Source of the DNA: Clostridiaceae bacterium
GTDB lineage: Bacteria; Bacillota; Clostridia; Peptostreptococcales; Natronincolaceae
Direction: 5' to 3'
Assembly (NCBI GenBank): GCA_018432235.1
Contig: JAHDLO010000033.1
Span: 1 to 64,000 of the forward strand
DNA length: 64,000 nt
Part shown: positions 7,911 to 16,252 of the stretch, one piece after another
How positions within the stretch are numbered: position 1 is the first letter of the stretch
How the letters are laid out: each line of letters opens with the position of its first letter
Program-made: the position numbers and the translations under genes
The notes under the pieces: generated by a model
The model's input: only the letters and a program-made list of their open reading frames with translations
Told to the model about the DNA's origin: nothing
Database searches by the model: none

Positions 7911-8678
7911 ATGTTAAGTCTTATGGTATTTATATTTGGGCTTTTGATGGGCTCCTTTTTAAATGTTTGCATATACCGAATACCAAAGGGGGAATCCATA
8001 GCATATCCGCCCTCCCATTGCTACAGCTGCAAGAGGGTGCTGAAACCACTGGATTTGATTCCGGTTCTGAGCTATATCCTCCTTGGGGGAAGATGCAGAG
8101 GCTGTGGCAGCAGGATTTCAATAAGATATCCCATTATAGAGCTGCTGACAGGCCTTATGCTGATGCTGGTTTATCATAGACTGGGACTCGATTCAGACTT
8201 TTTCTTTTATGGCGCCTTAGCCTGTATCCTAATCGTTATTGCCCTAATCGATATGGATCATTTAATTATCCCCGACGGTCTTGTTGTAGCAGGTCTTGCA
8301 GTAGGTGTCCTCTACAGGCTGCTGGCATTGACCGAAGCCGGTGGTGGAAAGGGCATTCTCGATGGGATAATTGGGCTATTGGTAGGAGGCGGCATTTTTC
8401 TATTGATTGCATTAATCTCCAATGGCGGTATGGGTGGCGGAGATATTAAGCTGATGGCAATGCTGGGCCTTTGGTTCGGCTGGAGAAATATATTAATTAT
8501 CTCGCTGATTGCCTTTATTATCGGCAGTATTATTTCTATCCTATTACTGATTTCAAAGCGAAAGAGCCGGAAGGACGTTATCCCCTTCGGTCCCTTTATA
8601 GTAATAGCGGCCTTTATCATGCTGCTGCAGCAGGAGATTATTGGCTGGTATCTTCAGCTTGTTTTAAGAAGTATCTAG
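7911..8678 (+). CDS. pilD: Type IV prepilin peptidase / N-methyltransferase PilD
   Basis: 255 aa polytopic membrane enzyme that cleaves prepilins after Gly and methylates the new N-terminal residue. The N-terminal domain has the zinc-type cysteine pairs C37xxC40 and C62xxC65. The A24 aspartyl protease domain has LIDMDHLIIPDG (about 113-125) and the GGGDIKLM box (about 178), supplying both catalytic aspartates. The length is normal. The ATG at 7911 follows GAGAAGG. It processes the three prepilins encoded just upstream. Confidence 0.96.
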   Translation: MLSLMVFIFGLLMGSFLNVCIYRIPKGESIAYPPSHCYSCKRVLKPLDLIPVLSYILLGGRCRGCGSRISIRYPIIELLTGLMLMLVYHRLGLDSDFFFYGALACILIVIALIDMDHLIIPDGLVVAGLAVGVLYRLLALTEAGGGKGILDGIIGLLVGGGIFLLIALISNGGMGGGDIKLMAMLGLWFGWRNILIISLIAFIIGSIISILLLISKRKSRKDVIPFGPFIVIAAFIMLLQQEIIGWYLQLVLRSI

Positions 8679-8715
8679 TACGCTATCAATGTGTATCATC
8701 TGAAGGAGGGCTTTT

Positions 8716-9795
8716 ATGAAGAGGCAAATACTTTCCTTAATTTCGAATCCAGTTGTTTCATTGGATATAGGCAGCCATAGCATCAAGCTGGTGGAGGGAA
8801 AATACAAAGGGAATTCATTTAATATAAGAAGGGCCTTAACCCTACCGACTCCGACAGAGGCCATAAGGGACGGAAGACTCTTGAATATTCAAGGCATCAA
8901 AGAGGCTATTTCAGCTGTCATTAAAGAGGAAGACATTAAGGCAAGGGACCTGGTATTTACGATTGAAAGCACGGCGGTCATCACAAGAGAAATATTGCTG
9001 CCCGCTTCAAAGCCTCAGGAAATTGCGTCTATGCTGGAATTTGAGCTGGAGCAATACCTTCCTGTGGCATTGGAGCAATACTCGATACAAAAAAAGCGCA
9101 TCGAAGAATTTGAAGAAAATGGCGTGCGAAAATCTAATATTTTAGTGGCGGCACTGCCTAAGGAGATTGTAAATGAATATCTCAGCCTATGCCAGCAGCT
9201 GTCGATGACGCCAATGGCAATGGATTTAAACGCCAACAGTATTTATAAGCTGCTGCAGCTAAAGGGCTTCTTCAATGACATGGGGGATTTTAGCAATAAA
9301 ACCATTGCAATTATCGATATAGGCCATAGCTTTAGTAATATTGTGATTGTAAAATATGGGGTATTAAAGCTGAATCGCTTGATGCCCTTTGGCGGCAAGG
9401 AAATAGAATTTAATATAGCAAATTCCTTTAATCTTACTTTGGAGGAGGCAGAGGATAAGAAAAAATCGATTAGAAGCCTTAGAGACAATCTGCCGGAGGA
9501 CAATTCAACAGCAGGCATGCTGATTAATATCCTTAAGGAAAATGTTGATAATTGGATCAGGGACATCGACAGGCTGTTTAAATATTATTTAAGCCGTGAA
9601 AGCGGCAATAAAATAGATGCTATTTATCTTTACGGAGGCAGCTCCAGGATTTCAGGATTGGCGGCATATTTGAGGCAGGAATTTCAGATGCCGGCGTATT
9701 TACTGAAGGATAAGATAGATGTAAAATATCTCAATAGCCTTAAGGGTGATATAGAAGACTTTTTAAATCCATTGGGTGCCATAATTAGAAGATAG
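8716..9795 (+). CDS. pilM: Type IV pilus assembly protein PilM (actin-like)
   Basis: 359 aa cytoplasmic actin-like ATPase that docks on the PilN N-terminal tail. It has the family start VVSLDIGSHSIKLVEG, an IDIGHSFSNIVIV phosphate-2-like motif (about 195-205), and the YLYGGSSRISGL adenosine motif (about 305-317). The ribosome site GGAGGG is ideal. It is followed by pilN and pilO, the standard alignment-complex gene order. Confidence 0.95.
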   Translation: MKRQILSLISNPVVSLDIGSHSIKLVEGKYKGNSFNIRRALTLPTPTEAIRDGRLLNIQGIKEAISAVIKEEDIKARDLVFTIESTAVITREILLPASKPQEIASMLEFELEQYLPVALEQYSIQKKRIEEFEENGVRKSNILVAALPKEIVNEYLSLCQQLSMTPMAMDLNANSIYKLLQLKGFFNDMGDFSNKTIAIIDIGHSFSNIVIVKYGVLKLNRLMPFGGKEIEFNIANSFNLTLEEAEDKKKSIRSLRDNLPEDNSTAGMLINILKENVDNWIRDIDRLFKYYLSRESGNKIDAIYLYGGSSRISGLAAYLRQEFQMPAYLLKDKIDVKYLNSLKGDIEDFLNPLGAIIRR

Positions 9796-9806
9796 GAGGA
9801 TACATT

Positions 9807-10364
9807 GTGCTAGATTTCAATTTTTTTGAAATGCATTCAGCAAGGAATGAAAAACAAAGCTTAATCAGATTAGCGGTTATTATAGCAGCAACATTGGTAA
9901 TTTCTATGGCTCTTATGTATCCAGCCTTTAACTATATCACCATAAACCGATTGCATAAGGAAATATCAACCTTAAAATCAGTTCTCTCTGCCGACAATAC
10001 CTATGACATTATTAAAATGCTGGAGGAAAAAAAGCGGGAGACAGAACGCTTAAACGGACTTTTACTTCAGATGACGGAAGCCAATCAGATGCTGGAGACA
10101 AAAAATACTATTGACGAAAGGCTCATCAGCCATATTACTGGAAATCTCCCTAGAGCTGTATACATTCAAGCCTTAATAATAAAGACGGATTTAATAGATA
10201 TCAAGGCCTCGTCCACCAATAAAGAGGATATCGCGCAGTTTGAATATAATCTGAAAAGCAGCTTCGGGACCTCCAGAGTTTTCATCCCCAGCATATCACA
10301 GGAGGAGGCGCTTTATAAATTCTCTCTCATTATAGACATTGAGGTGACCGCTGATGAAAATTAA
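9807..10364 (+). CDS. pilN: Type IV pilus alignment protein PilN
   Basis: 185 aa from GTG 9807; AGGAGG at 9794-9799 supports it. The short N-terminal cytoplasmic tail LDFNFFEMHSARNE is the position where INLLP-type tails of PilN bind PilM, although the exact motif is not conserved here. One membrane helix at about residues 22-42 is followed by a coiled coil (50-95) and a ferredoxin-like extracellular domain. It overlaps pilO by 11 bp, so coupled translation is likely. Confidence 0.88.
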   Translation: MLDFNFFEMHSARNEKQSLIRLAVIIAATLVISMALMYPAFNYITINRLHKEISTLKSVLSADNTYDIIKMLEEKKRETERLNGLLLQMTEANQMLETKNTIDERLISHITGNLPRAVYIQALIIKTDLIDIKASSTNKEDIAQFEYNLKSSFGTSRVFIPSISQEEALYKFSLIIDIEVTADEN

Positions 10365-11700
10365 TAAAAGAGAAAAAAGGCTGCTGATATTGCTGTTGGT
10401 GGTGATCATCAGCTACGGCTACAACAAGCTGGTTGTGGTGGGGCAGGGGCAGCTGATAAATACCCTAAAGGCTGAAAGGGACAGATACGACCTGGACCTA
10501 AGCACCCTGAATCAGCATTTATCCGCTGAAGCGCAATATAATAGCAATTTTTTAGAATTTAACGACAGCATAAATCAGCTTAAAAACGGCTATTTTCTTG
10601 GGACGCCACAGGAGGAATACATTCTCCTTATAAATGAATATGTTAAGGCCTCGGGGCTAAAGCTGCTGGATGTTAAATTTACTAAGGAGCAGGAGGAAAA
10701 GCTAGGGAAACAGGACTTTTACTACATGACGGCAAATATTGAATATGAGGCTGATTACACCTCGCTTATGGCTTTTATCCGGCTGCTGCGAAGCTATAAT
10801 AAGACGGTTGTCATTAATGAAATGAAAGCTGCTACAAAAAGCAATGAGCTTTTAGGAGGCAATATTACGCTGTCCTTCTATAGTCTTTCTATGGACTTTG
10901 AGGATAATATGGGGGATTTAGCCCTATTTCAGCAGGATGCCTCCGACAGCTATAGTCCTTTTAGGCATTTAAATAGCAAAAATGACAGTAAGGACCCGGA
11001 CAATATAGAGGTGACGATAAATATCGGCCCCGGACGTGTTTTATTGAAGGACCTGGAGGCCAGCAGCAGCTACAGCATCAATACCTCCAACAGAAATATA
11101 AGGGGAGGTCTGTATGACAGTAGTATCGCCAAGGTGGGCAATAGCTCACTGAGGGTTGAATATGAGTTTCCTAGGCAGGAGGATACAGCTGTAATTTCAA
11201 TTGGCTTGGCCTCTAATTCAATAGTGATAACACAGCCGCCAAAGGCTTTAGCCCTATGGGTATATAGCTTTAATAGCGGCAAAAATCCAATCTGGCTGAT
11301 GTATAAAACGGCTGACAATCAATTAAGAAGTCTTAGATTGACAGATGAGCAGGATTGGGTAGGCTGGCAGAAGCTGGAGGCGACTTTGACCCATGACAAC
11401 AGCCTATATCCCATCAAATTAGAGAGTATCGCAGTGGTGGGCTCAGGGCTTAAGGAAAAGGGAGTCCTATTGCTGGATGCCCTGGAGGCAATTTATGATG
11501 AAGAGGCGGTGGCAGACCCAATACTGGAGGACATGAGCGGATATTGGTTCTATGAGGTACAGGCCAATGAAAGCCTGAGGGATATCAGTATGAAATTTTA
11601 CAATGACACCAAAGGAATAGAGGAGATAATGAAGGTTAATGGCCTCAAGAGCCAGAGTAATATTATCTCCGGCAAGCTTTTGATCATACCTAAACGATAA
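10354..11700 (+). CDS. PilO-like protein fused to a beta-sandwich and a LysM domain
   Basis: 448 aa, more than twice a typical PilO. Residues 1-185 look like PilO: a short cytoplasmic end, one TM at about 9-22, a coiled coil, then a ferredoxin-like fold. Residues about 195-385 form a beta-rich region resembling a carbohydrate-binding jelly roll (ALWVYSFNSGKNPIWLMYKTADNQ, DWVGWQKLEATL). Residues about 395-447 are a LysM domain (YEVQANESLRDISMKFYND ... IISGKLLIIPKR), a peptidoglycan-binding module. In a monoderm cell this could anchor the PilMNO complex to the wall, replacing PilP/PilQ (inference). It follows pilN with an 11-bp overlap. Confidence 0.8.
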   Translation: MKINKREKRLLILLLVVIISYGYNKLVVVGQGQLINTLKAERDRYDLDLSTLNQHLSAEAQYNSNFLEFNDSINQLKNGYFLGTPQEEYILLINEYVKASGLKLLDVKFTKEQEEKLGKQDFYYMTANIEYEADYTSLMAFIRLLRSYNKTVVINEMKAATKSNELLGGNITLSFYSLSMDFEDNMGDLALFQQDASDSYSPFRHLNSKNDSKDPDNIEVTINIGPGRVLLKDLEASSSYSINTSNRNIRGGLYDSSIAKVGNSSLRVEYEFPRQEDTAVISIGLASNSIVITQPPKALALWVYSFNSGKNPIWLMYKTADNQLRSLRLTDEQDWVGWQKLEATLTHDNSLYPIKLESIAVVGSGLKEKGVLLLDALEAIYDEEAVADPILEDMSGYWFYEVQANESLRDISMKFYNDTKGIEEIMKVNGLKSQSNIISGKLLIIPKR

Positions 11701-11724
11701 TTGAGGGTTAAGGAGGAGAGTGGC

Positions 11725-13200
11725 TTGAAAAGGAAAATAATTGCGTTAATGCTGTCTGTCTGTGTAATACTTGGATTCAGCGGTTTCTCCTATGCCTATG
11801 TTTCTGACTATGACCAGGGAAGGTCACATGGCTTTATTTGTGGTGAGTTTTTAGGAGACTTATATGGTAAAAATGAGTATAGTAATGGCAATAAAAATGA
11901 TTGGCTGAAGGCTTTGCCCTCAAATACTGCTATTAATGAAATGTATAATCTCAGCAGGGAAACCTCAACCTATCGCAGCAGCTTTTTAAGTGGGTTTAGG
12001 CTTGGCTTTGAGGAGGGCTATAAAAACGGTTTTAGAGGTTCAAATATGGCATTAGATGTTTATGCCGACAACACGGGCATACAAAATGGATTGGCGATAG
12101 GGGCAATTGCAGGCCGCAGGTCGGGAGAAACGGATTTTCATGACGGAAAAACCAGTGATTGGCAAAGGACTCTGCCCTCCAACAGTAAAATCATATCCGA
12201 CAATAATCTGAACAGGGAGGAGGCCGCCTATAGAGGCAGCTTCATTGAAGGCTTTAAAAAGGCCTTTAAGACTTATTATGTCATTGGTTTTAGAGAGGCA
12301 AACCTTCAGGAAATTACAGAAAGCCTCAACCGAGTTGAGGCATATATCGATATTTCAATGGAGGGCGGTGTGGTGAAATCCTGGGATGGTTTGCTGACAG
12401 TCGGCTTTGAACCTGGGACATTATATAAGGAAAACCCTATGAAAATCACCCGTAAAAAAATGGAGGCCTCCGGTTATACCGCTAATCTTTTATCGGCAAC
12501 GGAGCACTATACGGTTGTTTTGAAAAACAGATATATATTTCCTCAAAAGCCCTTTATACTGAGCTTCCAATACTTCGGTTTGAAAAGCGCCGGAATATAT
12601 CAATACATTAATAATCAATGGGCCTATCTCCCCAGCGAATTTAAAGACAACAGCATCTATACGATTATTGATACTCCATACTACCGGGGTGGAGAATATG
12701 CTGTCTTTATTAAGGGGGACCTGAAGGAGATCATAGATATAGAGTACCACTGGGCCGGTAAGGAGCTAAGCTATTTTAACCATTTAGGATATCTCAACAC
12801 AAATGAGCGCAAGGAGTACAAGCCCGATAGCATCATGTTAAGGGGGGAATTTATATATATGCTGGACAAGGTCTACAATTGGTCAAAGGACAGCAAGAAA
12901 AATCTATCGATTTTCAAGGATTATGGTATTTTGGGAGAATATGAGGAGTCCTTTTCAAAGGCCTTTGGCAAGGGCTACATCAGCGGATATTCAGACAATA
13001 CCCTAAGAGCCAATATGCCCATCACCTACCAGGAGGCTGAGGAGATAATGAAGAAGCTACTGGCTAACAGCAGCTTTAAATGGTCCGATATCAGCACCAA
13101 GCTACAGGAGGATAAGGGCGTAGTATCCACTGGCTCGAGAAACACAAATAATTACATGACAAAGGCTGAAGCAATATACCTACTGTATAATTATAGATAG
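11725..13200 (+). CDS. S-layer-homology (SLH) secreted protein in the pilus operon
   Basis: 491 aa from TTG 11725, with AGGAGG at 11711-11716. A signal peptide ends near SYA (about residue 23). Two tandem units of about 75-80 aa follow (about 26-105 and 112-192). They share the pattern ND/SDW(L/Q)..LPSN..I....NL.RE...YR.SF..GF...F...Y..GFR. A beta domain follows at about 200-340. The C-terminus (about 345-491) has degenerate SLH motifs (HLGYL...LRGEFIYML, GYISGYSDNTLRANMPITYQEAEEIM, MTKAEAIYLLY). It is probably held on the cell wall beside the pilus. The repeat unit is not one I recognise. Confidence 0.7.
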   Translation: MKRKIIALMLSVCVILGFSGFSYAYVSDYDQGRSHGFICGEFLGDLYGKNEYSNGNKNDWLKALPSNTAINEMYNLSRETSTYRSSFLSGFRLGFEEGYKNGFRGSNMALDVYADNTGIQNGLAIGAIAGRRSGETDFHDGKTSDWQRTLPSNSKIISDNNLNREEAAYRGSFIEGFKKAFKTYYVIGFREANLQEITESLNRVEAYIDISMEGGVVKSWDGLLTVGFEPGTLYKENPMKITRKKMEASGYTANLLSATEHYTVVLKNRYIFPQKPFILSFQYFGLKSAGIYQYINNQWAYLPSEFKDNSIYTIIDTPYYRGGEYAVFIKGDLKEIIDIEYHWAGKELSYFNHLGYLNTNERKEYKPDSIMLRGEFIYMLDKVYNWSKDSKKNLSIFKDYGILGEYEESFSKAFGKGYISGYSDNTLRANMPITYQEAEEIMKKLLANSSFKWSDISTKLQEDKGVVSTGSRNTNNYMTKAEAIYLLYNYR

Positions 13201-13233
13201 TCATAAATGAAAGGCCATGGAGGTGCATCAGGT

Positions 13234-14265
13234 ATGCAAAAGAAAAAATTATTGCTTTACATCATACTGCTCTTGCTGTTGGGGTTATCAATAAACCTAG
13301 GCTATGCAACACTAAGTACCGATAATACGATAAAGGGCAGTCTGATAATCAATTACGGCGAGACCATAGCCAAAAGCAATCAGTTAGTATTGAATTTGGA
13401 AATAGGCAGCGGGTATCATAGCAGCATCGCCTCTGTACAGTTTTCGTTGGATAATATCAATTGGTACGGCTATAATGCTTCTGCTGCACTATGGCAAAAG
13501 GACTATGCTAGTGGATATCAGCCCTTTTATAATAAATTTCCAATCGGTGATAAAGCTGGACCTGTAAAGGTCTATGTGCGGATAAGGGATACGCAGGGTA
13601 AATATTCCTATATCACCGGGGAGATTAATTATAGTCCTGAAAATGCATCCAATGCAGACACCAATATATCTGAGGCTCTGGGCTTAGGTCTGGTTAATAA
13701 GCAGGCAGGCACAAGGGGAAATCCCTTTTATATATCCCGGGATACCACGGCACTAACAGTTTACACTCAGGGGGTTAAGGCAATCGCCTATGCTATTGAA
13801 GGCGGACAGTGGTCAAGCTGGAGAACTGTGTCAGGAGAGCAGACCACCCTAAATCTGGTCTTTGACGGCAGTGAAGGCAGTAAGGTAATATATCTAAGGA
13901 CTCAAAACCAATTTGGCGAGGAAAGTGATATCAAGGAGATTCATTATTATGTGGATAAAAAATCGCCTGAGCTGCAAATCAACAGTGATTTTCATTCCTT
14001 TGTCGCTGTCGACGGTAAAATATATTTTGATATCATACTTTATGATGCTGTGGCGGAGTATATCGACTACACAATTGAAATTACTATGCCTGAAGGTAAA
14101 AAGGCCTTTAAGGAGGGCCGATCGAGGATGCAGATGGCAGACAAGTCCACCATCAACACCATAAACATTGAGGGCCTGCCGAAGGGAGCTGTACTATTGA
14201 AGATAACAGCGAGAGATGAGGCTGGCAATACGGCGTCTGAAAGCATAAATATCGATAGCAGATAA
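13234..14265 (+). CDS. Secreted beta-rich (Ig-like) protein of unknown function
   Basis: 343 aa from ATG 13234, supported by GGAGGTG at 13219-13225; an ATG at 13207 would have no site. An N-terminal hydrophobic helix (KLLLYIILLLLLGLSINLGYA) acts as signal peptide or anchor. The rest alternates beta strands with phrases typical of Ig/FN3-like surface modules (VYVRIRDTQGKYSYITGEI, VIYLRTQNQFGEESDIKEIHYYVDKKSPEL, LKITARDEAGNTASESI), suggesting three modules. It is last of the envelope genes in the pilus locus and may be a surface accessory protein. I do not recognise the family. Confidence 0.55.
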   Translation: MQKKKLLLYIILLLLLGLSINLGYATLSTDNTIKGSLIINYGETIAKSNQLVLNLEIGSGYHSSIASVQFSLDNINWYGYNASAALWQKDYASGYQPFYNKFPIGDKAGPVKVYVRIRDTQGKYSYITGEINYSPENASNADTNISEALGLGLVNKQAGTRGNPFYISRDTTALTVYTQGVKAIAYAIEGGQWSSWRTVSGEQTTLNLVFDGSEGSKVIYLRTQNQFGEESDIKEIHYYVDKKSPELQINSDFHSFVAVDGKIYFDIILYDAVAEYIDYTIEITMPEGKKAFKEGRSRMQMADKSTINTINIEGLPKGAVLLKITARDEAGNTASESINIDSR

Positions 14266-14357
14266 ACTTCAAGTCAAGCTTCTTTCTTAATACCAGTAGT
14301 AATTCCTCCGACGACTGTTGTATTTTCTATGCTTTCCAAGACGATGTGCATAGCATT

Positions 14358-14411
14358 GCGCTGTCGGCAACGGGTAAGAGGATAAAATCCTTGCCCCGTT
14401 GTCGGCAGCGC
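14358..14411. repeat. 54-bp nested palindrome
   Basis: Outer arms of about 17 bp (GCGCTGTCGGCAACGGG versus the complement of CCCGTTGTCGGCAGCGC) differ at two positions and enclose a second inverted repeat AGGAT-AAA-ATCC. The block is GC-rich against its surroundings. The whole gap 14266-14640 has no convincing gene; a reverse-strand reading frame across it is a by-product of the palindrome. No T-run follows, so it is not an obvious terminator. It may be a REP-like element. Confidence 0.6.
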
Positions 14412-14640
14412 TATTTTACGGCAAAATCGACCTCGATGGATTGGACAAACGCCAGCATTTGCGGTGGCGCTGGGGATAGAAGCCGATGGACTAATATGTG
14501 GCTTTTGCTTCATTGTGACGGTGGCTAAACTTTGGGTATTATAGTAATAGAGTCATTATTTTTAAATCAAGAAGGATTTTATCAGCCATTGTTGAAATTT
14601 ATATAAAAAGGCCTAAATATCGACAGAAGGAGTGTTATTA

Positions 14641-14907
14641 ATGAAGGTTAAAAACTATATGGAGGATGTTGTTGATTACCTACTGCCTCAGGTTTTGAAG
14701 GGTTTGCCTGAAATATGCAATTGTCAGCAATGTATAAGTGATATTAAGGCCCTAGCCTTAAATAGCCTGAAGCCGAAGTATGTAGCAACACCGGAGGGTG
14801 AGGTTTACACCAAGGTTAACGAGCTGTCCATCCAGTTTGAGGCAGATGTTGTTAGCGCGATTACAGCGGCCATCAAAAAGGTAAACGCTTCGCCAAGACA
14901 CCAATGA
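14641..14907 (+). CDS. comFB: ComFB-family protein
   Basis: 88 aa from ATG 14641, with AAGGAG 8 nt upstream; the GTG at 14632 lies inside that site. It has the ComFB signature (NYMEDVV...., CNCQQCISDIKALALNSLKPKYV), with Cys pairs at about 27-32. ComFB was named from the Bacillus comF operon. Recent work shows that ComFB-type proteins bind cyclic dinucleotides and influence pilus-dependent motility or competence in cyanobacteria. Its place at the end of a pilus locus headed by a c-di-GMP riboswitch candidate fits that role (inference). Confidence 0.85.
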   Translation: MKVKNYMEDVVDYLLPQVLKGLPEICNCQQCISDIKALALNSLKPKYVATPEGEVYTKVNELSIQFEADVVSAITAAIKKVNASPRHQ

Positions 14908-14957
14908 TTTAACGTAATATATAACTATTCAAATATCGATTTTTATGGTATGATGTA

Positions 14958-15049
14958 ATAGGATTTTTTATAGGTATTGTTTAACAATAGTGGAAAAAAT
15001 CTATTAAAAGTTAAGTGAAAACTGTCTAAGTCACTGCAAAAAATCCTAT
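14958..15049. repeat. Inverted-repeat leader upstream of pepP
   Basis: A perfect 12-bp inverted repeat ATAGGATTTTTT (14958-14969) / AAAAAATCCTAT (15038-15049) encloses a second perfect palindrome TATTGTTTAACAATA (14975-14989). It lies in the 248-bp gap before pepP-efp. It may be a structured leader, an operator pair or a small repeat. No match to a known riboswitch is evident. Confidence 0.45.
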
Positions 15050-15155
15050 AAGATTGGAGATACTATAATTAACAGCTATGGGAGTATTAGAATTTCACAA
15101 TATAACAGTTTTAGGTAATTCCGGAGATTAAATAAATTTGTACTGGGGGATATGT

Positions 15156-16220
15156 ATGAATACCAGAATTGAGAAGCTAAGAGGGATCATTGAAGAAAAG
15201 GGTTTGGATGCTATTCTATCCTATAAGCCGGAAAACAGAAGGTACATATCGGGCTTTACCGGTTCTACAGGTTATGCTTTAATTACTAAGGATCAGGCGA
15301 TTTTTATTACTGATTTCAGGTATATCGGACAGGCAAAAATCGAATGTCCCGGTTTTACAATTATAGAAAACAGTAAGCTTAAGACCATAACTGATATATT
15401 AAAGGAAACTCCTATAAAAAGGCTGGGTATCGAAGAGGATTTTGTTACCTATGGACAATATCAGGAGTTCATTGAGAAGCTGGAGGGCATGACATTTGTG
15501 GCCCTGGATGCTGCCATTACAAAGCTGAGGGCAGTTAAGACACCTGAAGAGGTGGAAATGATAGCAAAGGCTGCAAGTATCGCAGATGAAGCCTTTAGTC
15601 ATATCCTAACAGTGGTAAAGCCGGGAATCAGTGAAGATGAAATCGCCCTAGAGCTGGAGTACTTTATGAAGAAAAAGGGTGCCAGTAAAAATAGCTTTGA
15701 TCCAATTGTGGCTTCAGGAGAAAGATCCTGCCTGCCACACGGCAGAGCCACCGATAAGTTGATTGAAAAGGGTGATATGCTGACCCTGGACTTTGGTTGT
15801 ATGTATAAGGGCTATTGCTCTGATATGACCAGAAGCTTTGTGGTAGGTGAAGCCACAGAGAAGCAAAAGGCAATATACTATGCTGTGCTGGAGGCTCAGG
15901 AAAAGGCTTTAGCTGCGGTTAAGCCAGGGCTTACAGGTATTCAGCTGGATACCATAGCGAGGGATATCATTAAGGACAAGGGCTACGGAGAGTACTTCGG
16001 GCATGGTCTAGGTCATGGCGTTGGCTTGGAAATCCATGAGCTGCCCCATGTCAATGCCATTGGTGACATTGAGATGGTTCCGGGGCATGTTATAACCATA
16101 GAGCCGGGAATTTATTTACCGGGCTTCGGTGGTGTTAGAATTGAAGATTTAGTTGTAGTAACAGACGCAGGTTATAGAGTTCTATCAAAATCTACAAAAG
16201 AGCTAATAGAACTTAAATGA
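15156..16220 (+). CDS. pepP: Xaa-Pro aminopeptidase (M24B)
   Basis: 354 aa from ATG 15156 with GGGGGA 5 nt upstream; the TTG at 15138 is less likely. It is a cytoplasmic dimetal peptidase releasing N-terminal residues before proline. An N-terminal creatinase-like domain (1-125) is followed by the pita-bread domain with metal ligands in LDFGCMYKGYCSDMTR (two Asp), GHGLGHGVGLEIHE (His), IEPGIY (Glu) and VRIEDLVVV (Glu). It lies directly upstream of efp, a common Firmicute pairing that links it to polyproline translation and turnover. Confidence 0.95.
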   Translation: MNTRIEKLRGIIEEKGLDAILSYKPENRRYISGFTGSTGYALITKDQAIFITDFRYIGQAKIECPGFTIIENSKLKTITDILKETPIKRLGIEEDFVTYGQYQEFIEKLEGMTFVALDAAITKLRAVKTPEEVEMIAKAASIADEAFSHILTVVKPGISEDEIALELEYFMKKKGASKNSFDPIVASGERSCLPHGRATDKLIEKGDMLTLDFGCMYKGYCSDMTRSFVVGEATEKQKAIYYAVLEAQEKALAAVKPGLTGIQLDTIARDIIKDKGYGEYFGHGLGHGVGLEIHELPHVNAIGDIEMVPGHVITIEPGIYLPGFGGVRIEDLVVVTDAGYRVLSKSTKELIELK

Positions 16221-16252
16221 TAAATTAAACGATATAATTATGGAGGGATAAT

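Noticed and set aside
7880..8179. 99-codon forward frame overlapping pilD
   Set aside because: It is out of frame with pilD, which has both aspartate motifs and cysteine pairs; no independent support.
14274..14513. 79-codon reverse-strand frame after the secreted beta-rich protein
   Set aside because: It crosses the nested palindrome, its sequence has no family features and no ribosome site is seen; most likely a by-product of the repeat.
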